Notes under the pieces: model-generated
What the model saw: the letters and a program-made list of their open reading frames with translations, nothing else
Databases searched by the model: none
Told to the model about the DNA's origin: nothing
Position numbers and translations under genes: made by a program
In this document: one piece after another, positions 27,043 to 35,432 of the stretch
How the letters are laid out: every line of letters begins with the position of its first letter
Numbering within the stretch: position 1 is the first letter of the stretch
Origin: Lewinellaceae bacterium
GTDB taxonomy: Bacteria; Bacteroidota; Bacteroidia; Chitinophagales; Saprospiraceae
Length of the DNA stretch: 64,000 nt
Reading direction: 5' to 3'
NCBI GenBank assembly: GCA_020636105.1
Contig: JACJYL010000001.1
Location: forward strand, 1,550,001 to 1,614,000

Positions 27043-28509
27043 TCAATATCCCGGATTCTGTGATAAAACTCCTCCACTCAGATCAATTTCTGATTGAGGA
27101 ATGGGAAGCAATTCATGTTTACCTTCCACAAAGGCCTTGCCCACTCCCTGCATGACAGCCGCCGCCCGCTGCTGGCGTTGTATATCAAACCAGCGTTGCT
27201 GTTCCATCCCCAGTTCGGCTCTTCTTTCGCGCCAGATACGCTGACGGAGGGCGTCTTTACCGGTTTCAGTAATATCAGGCAAAATAAAACTGTTGCTGCC
27301 CCGGGCACGGGCCCTCACCTTGTTCAGCAAAACGAGTGCCTCTTCGGGTTTGTTGTTTTCATTCAACGCTTCGGCTGCGATCAACATAACATCGGCATAC
27401 CTGAGGATTCGGATATTACCCTGTCCGTTTTCCTGGAATCCGGGGTGTGGACCTACCCAGGCTTTTTGGTTGTAGCGTTCGTTGAACAATGCCGGATTAT
27501 CCTGCACCACAGAAGAGCCGTCGGGCAATATTTCCCCTACGTATAAGACAGTCGCTTCCCTCCTGGGATCCCCTGGCTCATAAGAAGTCACCAGGTTGTC
27601 TGAAGGTCTGTTGAATCCCCAGCCCAGGTTCGGGGAACCTCTCACCCCTTGCACCTGGTTGAACTGTGTACTTCCCCCACCCTCTTCATAGGCGGCCACC
27701 TGCACTTCAAAAAGGGATTCGCTGCTGTTTTCTCCGATTTGGCGAAAGATCTCAGCATAATTGGGATAGAGCATATACTGGCCGGAATTGATGACTTCCA
27801 TGGCGTATTTCTCAGCATTTACATAATCTCCCAACGTAAGATAAACTTTGGCCAACATCCCGCGTGCGGCCCCTTTGGTCACTCTGCCGAGATCACTGGA
27901 GGAATATTGGGATTTTTCAGGCAACTTATCCACGGCTGCCAATAAATCGGCAATGATAAAATCGTAAACTTCGGTGGCCGTTGCCCGGGTCTGGGAATAT
28001 TCACTGGATTCCAGGGGGTGGTCAATCAAAGGTACGCCACCAAACCATCGGACGAGATTGAAATACCCATACCCTCTCAGGAATCGGGCCTCATGCAAAA
28101 GACGCTCCTTAAGGCCTTCGTCCATTTCAATATCCGGCACATTTTCAAGCACGAGATTGGCTCTGTAGATGAGCCTGTAATATCCTGACCATACACTTAA
28201 AAAAGCAGTATTGGAAGCATCAAAGGTGAGGTTATCGACTTCAGTCAAAAAATTGGCATCATTGGGCAGACTCCCCTTGTCGGAATCGTCGGAAATTATA
28301 TCCGTAAGCCCAATATAAGCGAATACGTGTACATCCCAGTCTCTCAACTGGTTGTAAATAGCATTGGTGGCCCAGAGGGCATGATTTTCGGTCTGAAAAT
28401 AAGTATCAGAAGAAAGTTCAGCCGGTTTTTTCTTATCCAGGATATCATCCACACAAGAGGAAAATATCAGGAGGACCAAAAGACTTAATATTATTTTTGT
28501 AAGTTTCAT
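27043..28509 (-). CDS. susD: RagB/SusD family surface glycan-binding lipoprotein
   Basis: The 488-residue SusD homolog captures oligosaccharides at the cell surface and lids the SusC channel. It has a lipoprotein signal (LLVLLIFSSC, Cys19) followed by VDD, acidic residues just after the lipid Cys as in Bacteroidota surface-export signals. Typical SusD features are AIYNQLRDWDVH, YYRLIYRANLVLENVP, EARFLRGYGYFNLVRWFGGVPL, and the C-terminal RYADVMLIAAEALN, VRARARG and RIWRERRAELGMEQQRWFDIQR. The frame opens at 28557; the start at 28509 begins the signal peptide. It is the last gene of the sugar locus, 34 bases after SusC. Confidence 0.96.
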   Translation of the reverse strand: MKLTKIILSLLVLLIFSSCVDDILDKKKPAELSSDTYFQTENHALWATNAIYNQLRDWDVHVFAYIGLTDIISDDSDKGSLPNDANFLTEVDNLTFDASNTAFLSVWSGYYRLIYRANLVLENVPDIEMDEGLKERLLHEARFLRGYGYFNLVRWFGGVPLIDHPLESSEYSQTRATATEVYDFIIADLLAAVDKLPEKSQYSSSDLGRVTKGAARGMLAKVYLTLGDYVNAEKYAMEVINSGQYMLYPNYAEIFRQIGENSSESLFEVQVAAYEEGGGSTQFNQVQGVRGSPNLGWGFNRPSDNLVTSYEPGDPRREATVLYVGEILPDGSSVVQDNPALFNERYNQKAWVGPHPGFQENGQGNIRILRYADVMLIAAEALNENNKPEEALVLLNKVRARARGSNSFILPDITETGKDALRQRIWRERRAELGMEQQRWFDIQRQQRAAAVMQGVGKAFVEGKHELLPIPQSEIDLSGGVLSQNPGY

Positions 28510-28543
28510 TTTACTTAATTTAAAGGTGAAGAGGCCACTGTGA

Positions 28544-31540
28544 TCAAAAATCTGCACTTATTCCAAAAGTGTAGGTCTTGGCCAAAGGAAATACTCCCTG
28601 ATCTACCCCGTTGCTCAATACAGATTCAGAAACGATCTCTGGCGTATAACCGCTGTATTTACTCCAGGTCATCAGGTTGGTGCCACTAACATAAAAACGG
28701 ATTTTTTTGAATCTCAGTTTTTGGATCAATGCTTCCGGCAAAGTATATCCCAACTGCACATTTCTCAGTTTGATATAGGAGGCGTCTTCGAGGAACCACT
28801 CGGATTCCAGGTAGTTGTGTCCACCGTTGGTCACCCTGGGTTCTGTATTGCTCGTACCTTCACCGGTCCAGCGATCCAGGTAAGAAACCTCATAATTATA
28901 GGTCCCAAACCGTGCAGCTTTCTTGGCATTGGCCACCATATTTCCCGTTTGTCCGTTGAAATCGATGCTAAAATCAAGGCCTTTATAACTTGCCCCCATG
29001 CTAAAGCCGAAAATAAAATCAGGGATGGAACTGCCCAGGTAGGCTTTATCGCCATCTGCCGTGATCACCCCGTCTCCGTTCAGGTCTCTGAATTTAAAAT
29101 CACCGGGTTTCTCATCCCCGATGGTCGGACTGTTTTCGATCTCCTGCTGATTCTGAAAAATGCCTTCAATTTCATAACCGTAAAATGCGCCGATCGGCAG
29201 CCCGGGAATAGTACGGGTAATCCGTTTTCCTCCTACGCCAAGATCACCGCCCAGCAGGAATTCCTTTCCTTCTCCCAGCGACAATACCTCATTGTATACG
29301 GTTGAGGCTACCACCCCGAAATTGTAGGAAAAAATTCCGGTTTCTCTCCAGTTTACGGAGATGTCAAATCCGCGATTCAGTACATCCGCGGCATTCAGCA
29401 CGGGAGGTTCTTCAGCCCCGACGTATTGGGGGATATCTACCCTGATCAGAACGCCGCTGGTGACTTTATTATAAAAATCGACTTCGGTGGTCAGGCGGTT
29501 GGCAAAAAAACCGGCTTCCACTCCAGCATTAAACTGACGGGAGGCCTCCCATTTCAAATCGGGATTCGCCAAAGCAAGCAGCGTAGCTCCATAATTGAGC
29601 ACTTCACCGGTTCCAAAAACAGCATCCTGGCCGGCCGAAACAGTTGCCTGGCTGGGGTACAATCCAAAAATATCGGTTTTATCATTGCCGATGGCTCCGT
29701 AACCAGCTCTGAATTTCAAGCGGGAAAACATTTCCGAGGTCGGGAAAAAGGCTTCATTGGATGCGATCCAACCCAAAGAAAAGGAAGGGAAATGGCCGTA
29801 ACGATTGTTGGCTCCGAACTTTGAAGAACCATCCACCCGGTAATTCACGGTGGCCAGGTAACGGTCGTTCAAACTGTAATTTACCCGCGCCAGGTAAGAG
29901 AACAACCCCCAACTGGAAGCCCCGTTGTAATTGGTCTGAAAATCCTGCGGTCCCGCATCCAGGTAAAAAAACTCTTCCGTATCTCCGGGAATATTTTTTC
30001 GGGAGCCTCCTAGTGATTCTCCGTAAAATTCCTGCATAGATACTCCTCCCATCACCGAGAGGTTACTGTGTTTATAGGATTTGCTGAAGGTCACCGTATT
30101 GTCCCATACGATATTCTTACCCCGGTAAGTGCCAATGGAAATCTGGTTTTCGGGATTCTGCTGACTTGGAGATACATAAAATTCCGGCGTAAACCGTCGG
30201 GAATTCAAATAAACCAGGTCAACCCCCAAACTGCTTTTGAAAGTGAAATTTTTGAGGAAATCTATCGTAGCATAAACGTTTCCTGAAAGGCGCTGCTTCT
30301 TTTCATTGTTGTTGTTGAATTCAAATTGAGCTTCAGGATTGCCCACAGGGGCCGTATCTGAAAGGTTGCCGCTGGAGTCCCGTGGCGAATAAATAGGATA
30401 AGCCCGGTAAGCATTTCCCAAAACACCCGGGTCTCTCACATTGCCACTCAGCATAAAAGATAAATTATGCCCAAAACGAACGTTATCGGTCAACAGGTAC
30501 TCATTATTCATCCTGAAAGTAAAACGATCGAATTCCGACTGACGTATGATCCCGTTCTGCCGGATATAATTCCCGCTCAGGTTAAAGATCAACTTATCAG
30601 AACCTCCGGAGGCACTAAGCTGGTAACTCTGTATCGGAGCCCGTTGAAAAATGACATCCTGCCAATCGGTGCCTTCACCGTATTGCTCAGGGTTATCATA
30701 GAGGGGAGAAACCCCTTCATTGACGGCAGTCTCATTCGCCAAAATGGCAAAATCCGTTCCATTGACCAGGTCGATCTTTTTGACCACATCCTGCACTCCG
30801 TAATAGGTAGAGAACTGGAAACGGGTTTCAGAATTCGCCTTTCCTTTTTTTGTCGAGACGATGATAACCCCGTTTGCCCCCCTTGAGCCATAAATGGCCG
30901 TAGCAGAAGCGTCCTTGAGTACGTCGATGGACTCTACATCATTCATATTCAAAAAACCAATGTCATCCAGGATGACTCCGTCCACAACGTAAATGGGCGA
31001 TGCAGTATTCAGGGTACCGACTCCCCGGATTCTTACCACAGCATTGGCTCCCGGTTCTCCTGATGAGGGAGTTACCTGCACGCCGGCTACTTTGCCCTGC
31101 AATGCCTGGTCAACCGATGTGGTAGGAATTTTTTGAATCTCTTCAGATTTCACCCTTGTAATGGCCCCGGTCACATCACTTTTTCGCTGGATACCGTATC
31201 CGACGACGACCACCTCGTCAAGCAATTCCGAAGAAGAGCTCATTATTACGTCGATCAGGGAACGGCCGTTAACCGGAACATTCTGAGTATCGAACCCCAG
31301 GTAGGAAAAAACAAGGGTATCGTTGACGGCAATATTTTTCAACTCAAATTTTCCGTCAAAATCGGTGATTGTTCCGTCCCCGGAACTTTTTACTAAAATA
31401 TTGACCCCATACAATGGCTCACCGTTATCTTCTGTAACGAGACCATTAACTGAAATCATTTGACCAAAAAGGCCTGTCCCTGTGCATAATGCCAAAAGGG
31501 AAAATAGTATTCTGTTAAAGATTGAATTTTTCATAAGCAA
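28544..31540 (-). CDS. susC: SusC/RagA family TonB-linked outer-membrane transporter
   Basis: The 998-residue transporter imports oligosaccharides in partnership with SusD. After the signal peptide comes a carboxypeptidase D regulatory-like domain (VNGLVTEDNGEPLYGVNILVK, about 28-105), the SusC signature LLDEVVVVGYGIQRKSDVTGAI (about 110-135), the plug (TTSVDQALQGKVAGVQV, RGVGTLNTASPIYVVDG) and a 22-strand barrel ending TYTFGISADF. Either Met1 (31540) or Met3 (31534) may be the start. A 7-bp hairpin at 31558-31574 separates it from the GH3 gene upstream. The order with susC and susD at the end of the locus is unusual; they usually come first. Confidence 0.97.
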   Translation of the reverse strand: MLMKNSIFNRILFSLLALCTGTGLFGQMISVNGLVTEDNGEPLYGVNILVKSSGDGTITDFDGKFELKNIAVNDTLVFSYLGFDTQNVPVNGRSLIDVIMSSSSELLDEVVVVGYGIQRKSDVTGAITRVKSEEIQKIPTTSVDQALQGKVAGVQVTPSSGEPGANAVVRIRGVGTLNTASPIYVVDGVILDDIGFLNMNDVESIDVLKDASATAIYGSRGANGVIIVSTKKGKANSETRFQFSTYYGVQDVVKKIDLVNGTDFAILANETAVNEGVSPLYDNPEQYGEGTDWQDVIFQRAPIQSYQLSASGGSDKLIFNLSGNYIRQNGIIRQSEFDRFTFRMNNEYLLTDNVRFGHNLSFMLSGNVRDPGVLGNAYRAYPIYSPRDSSGNLSDTAPVGNPEAQFEFNNNNEKKQRLSGNVYATIDFLKNFTFKSSLGVDLVYLNSRRFTPEFYVSPSQQNPENQISIGTYRGKNIVWDNTVTFSKSYKHSNLSVMGGVSMQEFYGESLGGSRKNIPGDTEEFFYLDAGPQDFQTNYNGASSWGLFSYLARVNYSLNDRYLATVNYRVDGSSKFGANNRYGHFPSFSLGWIASNEAFFPTSEMFSRLKFRAGYGAIGNDKTDIFGLYPSQATVSAGQDAVFGTGEVLNYGATLLALANPDLKWEASRQFNAGVEAGFFANRLTTEVDFYNKVTSGVLIRVDIPQYVGAEEPPVLNAADVLNRGFDISVNWRETGIFSYNFGVVASTVYNEVLSLGEGKEFLLGGDLGVGGKRITRTIPGLPIGAFYGYEIEGIFQNQQEIENSPTIGDEKPGDFKFRDLNGDGVITADGDKAYLGSSIPDFIFGFSMGASYKGLDFSIDFNGQTGNMVANAKKAARFGTYNYEVSYLDRWTGEGTSNTEPRVTNGGHNYLESEWFLEDASYIKLRNVQLGYTLPEALIQKLRFKKIRFYVSGTNLMTWSKYSGYTPEIVSESVLSNGVDQGVFPLAKTYTFGISADF

Positions 31541-31572
31541 GTATTTTTAGAGCATAAAAACATCAAAGATGT

Positions 31573-33810
31573 TTAATCTACCAATTTAATTTTTTTGGAA
31601 AGGCTGGCATCCGAATTGGTGCCCACAAAAATTTCAAAATCCCCCGGTTCGGTCGTATATTTCATATCGATGTCAAAGAATTTGAAGTCTTCCGCAGTAA
31701 GCACAAAAGAAACGGTTTTTGATTTTCCTTTTTCTATAAAAACCTTTTCAAATGCCTTCAACTCCCGCACGGGCCTGGTGACGCTGCCTACCAAATCCCG
31801 GATATACAACTGAACGACCTCTTCTCCGTCATAATTCCCCGTGTTGGTCACTTTGACACTAACCGTTATTTCATCTGAAACTTTAAATACGGGTTTATTC
31901 ACTTTTAGATCTGTGTAATTAAAAGTGGTATAACTCAATCCAAATCCAAAAGGATAAAGCGGCGAATTATCCACGTCGAGGTACTTGCTGGTGTATTTGT
32001 CATTCGGATCCATCGGGCGACCCGTATTTTTCATGTAATAAAAAATGGGCACCTGCCCTACATTCCTTGGAAAGGTCACCGGCAATTTCCCGGAAGGATT
32101 GTATGCCCCAAAAAGTACGTCAGCAATGGCATTTCCTGCCTGGGAACCCAGGAACCAGGTTTCAAGTATTCCATCCGCATTTTCAGCCAGCCACGGAATA
32201 GCCATGGGCCTTCCATTCATCAAAATGACGATAACGGGTTTGCCGGTTTTTATCATTTCCTTTGCCAACTCCAACTGTACCCCCGGCAGACCGATCTCGG
32301 AGCGACTGGCGGCTTCCCCGCTCATATCGGCCCCTTCTCCTATGGCCAGAACAACAATATCCGCCGCGTTGGCTGCCTCCGTCGCTTCAGCAAAACCAGA
32401 GCGGTCCTCACTGTTCAGGTCACATCCTTTCACGTAGGTTATTTCAGCAGTGGTCTGTGCCTGGAGGCCTGTGAGGGGCGTCACGCAATCTTTGGCATCG
32501 CCCGCCCCGTGCCATGAGCCCAATAATTCATACTGGGCATTGCCCAGGGGCCCAATCAGCGCAATTTTTTTATTCCTGTCCACGGGAAGCACTTTATTCT
32601 TATTTTTTAGCAACACGATGGATTTCCGGGCCACTTCCCTGGCAAATGCGAGGTTTTTATCCGACAATAAGGTGGCCGCCTGCCTTGAGGGATGGCAATA
32701 TCTGTAAGGATCGTCGAACAATCCAAGCGCTTCTTTTATGGTGAGAATTCTCCTGACTGCCCGGTCTATCTGTTCCACTGTTACCTTTCCTTCTGCCACA
32801 GATTGAGCAAGGTAATTGTAATAAACGGCCCCTTGCATATCCATATCCACCCCGGAGGTAAAGGACAGTTCACCGGCTTCTTTTTCATCCGCCACGTTTC
32901 CGTGATCCACCATTTCATTGATGGAGGTATAATCCGTTACCACAAAACCATCAAAACCCCATTCGTCGCGGAGGATATCGGTTAGCAACATTTTATTTCC
33001 CGAGGCCGGTACGCCATTCAATTCATTGAAAGAAGTCATAAAAGTCTTCACCCCTGCCTCTTGTGCAGCTTTGAACGGAGGGAGATAAATCTCTCTCAGC
33101 GTTCTTTCAGAAATATCCACTGTATGATAATCCCTCCCTGCCTGGGCAGCTCCATAGGCGGCGTAGTGTTTGGCACAGGCGATTACCGTATTCGGAGCCC
33201 TTAGATCATTCCCCTGGAATCCCCTGACCCTGGCTTCAGCGACGAGTTTTGCGTAATAAACGTCCTCGCCGGCTCCTTCTGAAACCCTTCCCCACCGGGG
33301 ATCCCTGGCAATATCAACCATAGGGGCAAAAGTCCAGTGCAACCCGGCAGAAGAAGCTTCATCCGCTGCAACCCTGGCCGATTTCTCAATGGATTTCAAA
33401 TCCCAGCTGGCAGCCTCTCCCAAAGAGATCGGGAAAATAGTTTTGTAGCCGTGAATGACATCATAACCGAAAAGTAAGGGAATACCCAGCCGGGTTTCCT
33501 CAACAGAGATGCGCTGCAATTCACAGGTATAATCTGCTGTATGGGCATTAAAGATGGAACCTACCCTACCGGATTTAATGTCTTCCTTATAACTATCTCT
33601 CATCGTCGGACCTGTAACGACCCAGTCACTGGTAAAAAGGGTCAACTGGCCGATTTTTTCATCCAATGTCATCAAATGTAGCAGGGAATCTACCCGCCCC
33701 ATCCCATTCCCCTCCGGAACAACCGCTTGGCTGACCTTGCACCCAAGAATGGAAAGGAAAGCCGTAAGAACCATTCCAAAAGTGAAAAACAGTGTTATTT
33801 TAATCTTCAT
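31573..33810 (-). CDS. GH3 beta-glucosidase lipoprotein (BglX-like)
   Basis: The 745-residue lipoprotein (lipid Cys24 in ILGC) has the full GH3 layout: N-terminal TIM barrel (LMTLDEKIGQLTLFT, RWGRVSEGAGED, CAKHYAAYGAAQAGRDY), nucleophile Asp in GFDGFVVTDYTSINEMV, the alpha/beta sandwich (KSIVLLKNKNKVLPV, GRPMAIPWL) and a C-terminal fibronectin type III-like domain (VKVTNTGNYDGEEVVQLYIRD). This is close to BglX. It would split disaccharides or short oligomers in the periplasm or on the cell surface. It starts 13 bases after the GH144-like gene stop. In beta-1,2-glucan loci of Bacteroidota the partner of GH144 is a GH3 sophorosidase, which fits. Confidence 0.93.
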   Translation of the reverse strand: MKIKITLFFTFGMVLTAFLSILGCKVSQAVVPEGNGMGRVDSLLHLMTLDEKIGQLTLFTSDWVVTGPTMRDSYKEDIKSGRVGSIFNAHTADYTCELQRISVEETRLGIPLLFGYDVIHGYKTIFPISLGEAASWDLKSIEKSARVAADEASSAGLHWTFAPMVDIARDPRWGRVSEGAGEDVYYAKLVAEARVRGFQGNDLRAPNTVIACAKHYAAYGAAQAGRDYHTVDISERTLREIYLPPFKAAQEAGVKTFMTSFNELNGVPASGNKMLLTDILRDEWGFDGFVVTDYTSINEMVDHGNVADEKEAGELSFTSGVDMDMQGAVYYNYLAQSVAEGKVTVEQIDRAVRRILTIKEALGLFDDPYRYCHPSRQAATLLSDKNLAFAREVARKSIVLLKNKNKVLPVDRNKKIALIGPLGNAQYELLGSWHGAGDAKDCVTPLTGLQAQTTAEITYVKGCDLNSEDRSGFAEATEAANAADIVVLAIGEGADMSGEAASRSEIGLPGVQLELAKEMIKTGKPVIVILMNGRPMAIPWLAENADGILETWFLGSQAGNAIADVLFGAYNPSGKLPVTFPRNVGQVPIFYYMKNTGRPMDPNDKYTSKYLDVDNSPLYPFGFGLSYTTFNYTDLKVNKPVFKVSDEITVSVKVTNTGNYDGEEVVQLYIRDLVGSVTRPVRELKAFEKVFIEKGKSKTVSFVLTAEDFKFFDIDMKYTTEPGDFEIFVGTNSDASLSKKIKLVD

Positions 33811-33823
33811 AATATAAAATTTT

Positions 33824-35233
33824 CTATTGAACATCTTCCAGCCAGCCTCCGGTAAACCCGGCTTTTTTGAGCCCCTGTACGATGTAAGGATTATTTTTCA
33901 TTACATTCCAAATCAATGCTGATTGATAGTTTTCTATTTGGATCAGGATGGGCCCCTGGTCTATGCCCAGGTAGTCATCATCGAACCACCCCTGCTTTCC
34001 GGTTTTATCGTCCGTCCAGGTTAGGTTAAAAGCATCTTTAAAGCCATAAGGTCCTACCAGATCATCATAGTAGGTTTCCCACATAAAGGCTAAAGCAGGC
34101 AAACATATTTCGGGGGCAAAAGGCATGGAGCCACCTGCTGCAGTAGGGGCAATAGTTCCGTCATCGGTAGTATAAACGGATGAGGCGCCACGCGCTGAAT
34201 ATCCCAGGAACAGCCATTTTTGACCGTTGACTTCGGCTTCTTTGTATCCGGGTCCGTCACAAGCGGTTAGGCCCCAGTTATTCTCAGCGTATCCAACGCA
34301 GGACCTGGGGTTTTCCAGGCAGTAATTTTTGTTGGCAAGGGTAGCCCTTCTGGAATTTTCAAAATAATCGATCCCTTTTTCTTTCATGTAGGCATCCTGA
34401 ATTCCCTTGAAATCAATGTACATATGGGAATACTGGTGGACGAATAATGGAGAATAATTAACAAAAGTCTGCCCCTGGAAAGTATCCCATGGGTAGGTTT
34501 TTGTCCAGTTGGTCCAGGCATCAGCAGGAATGGAATGAGTGGGCGACCCCAAAGCCAGGATATAAAGTATCATGCCTTCAGAATAACCGGTCCAGTTGTA
34601 ATTGATCTTACCACTCTCCGGTTTCCATCCCATAGACATGACTCCTTCATCCGTCATAAACCAGTCCCATTCCACACGCCGGTACAGCGCATCCACCATA
34701 TTCCTGATTTTTTCCTCTGTTGGATCATCCTGGTTGAAATAAGATTGAACACTGAGCATTCCGGCCATCAACAAAGCCGTATCGATAGTAGAAAGTTCTA
34801 CGTTTTTGTAGCGGGTTGCCTTTTCATAAGTCAGAAAATGATAAAAAAATCCTTTGTATCCCGACTTTCCGGCTTCCTGGTCTCCTTGCGGCAATTCAAA
34901 AAGTACTTTTAACGTATTGAGTACCCTTGCCGCCGCATCTTCTCTGGAAACATAACCCTTTTCAACCCCTACGATATAAGAAGTCAGGCCAAAACCCGTA
35001 GCCGCAATACTCGAAAAAGTCTTTTGGGGATACCTGTCAGGAATTTGAAAATTGGAAGTATCTGCCAGTTCCCAAAAATAATCAAAGGTCCTGTTCTGTA
35101 GTTCGTCGAGGCTAAAAGGAACCGCTTCGACCAGATTAGTCTCTGTTGGATTATGCTGAACATCACAGGCCGATACCAGCAGAAAAATAAAAACGGGCAG
35201 ACCGATTTTGGTAAAAAAAATGGATTTTGGCAT
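33824..35233 (-). CDS. GH144-like endo-glucanase (glucoamylase-family domain) lipoprotein
   Basis: The 469-residue lipoprotein (lipid Cys23, LLVSAC) is dominated by the (alpha/alpha)6 'glucoamylase' domain shared by GH144 endo-beta-1,2-glucanases: LQNRTFDYFWELADTSN, ATGFGLTSYIVGVEKGYVSRE, SMGWKPESGKINYNWTGYSEGMILY, FVHQYSHMYIDFKGIQDAYM and DDDYLGIDQGPILIQIENY. The second copy at 38211 has the same signature segments. The frame extends to 35392 but the lipoprotein signal fixes 35233. No close relative with a different known substrate can be excluded from the sequence alone; GH162 and uncharacterised relatives share the fold. Confidence 0.82.
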   Translation of the reverse strand: MPKSIFFTKIGLPVFIFLLVSACDVQHNPTETNLVEAVPFSLDELQNRTFDYFWELADTSNFQIPDRYPQKTFSSIAATGFGLTSYIVGVEKGYVSREDAAARVLNTLKVLFELPQGDQEAGKSGYKGFFYHFLTYEKATRYKNVELSTIDTALLMAGMLSVQSYFNQDDPTEEKIRNMVDALYRRVEWDWFMTDEGVMSMGWKPESGKINYNWTGYSEGMILYILALGSPTHSIPADAWTNWTKTYPWDTFQGQTFVNYSPLFVHQYSHMYIDFKGIQDAYMKEKGIDYFENSRRATLANKNYCLENPRSCVGYAENNWGLTACDGPGYKEAEVNGQKWLFLGYSARGASSVYTTDDGTIAPTAAGGSMPFAPEICLPALAFMWETYYDDLVGPYGFKDAFNLTWTDDKTGKQGWFDDDYLGIDQGPILIQIENYQSALIWNVMKNNPYIVQGLKKAGFTGGWLEDVQ

Positions 35234-35432
35234 TTGACTGGTTTTACAAAAAATGAAAGGTTGGGATGCTGTTGATAAGTATTCCAAAGAGGAAACGAGA
35301 TAAAAATCGTCATGCCGCCAGGTTTCCCTGGCGACAAAACGATTACCATAAAATTCGATAAATCTACTTATCAATATAAACTTTTGGAGCATCCGTGAGT
35401 TTCGGGCGAGATTCCCGGCTCAAGCATGTATT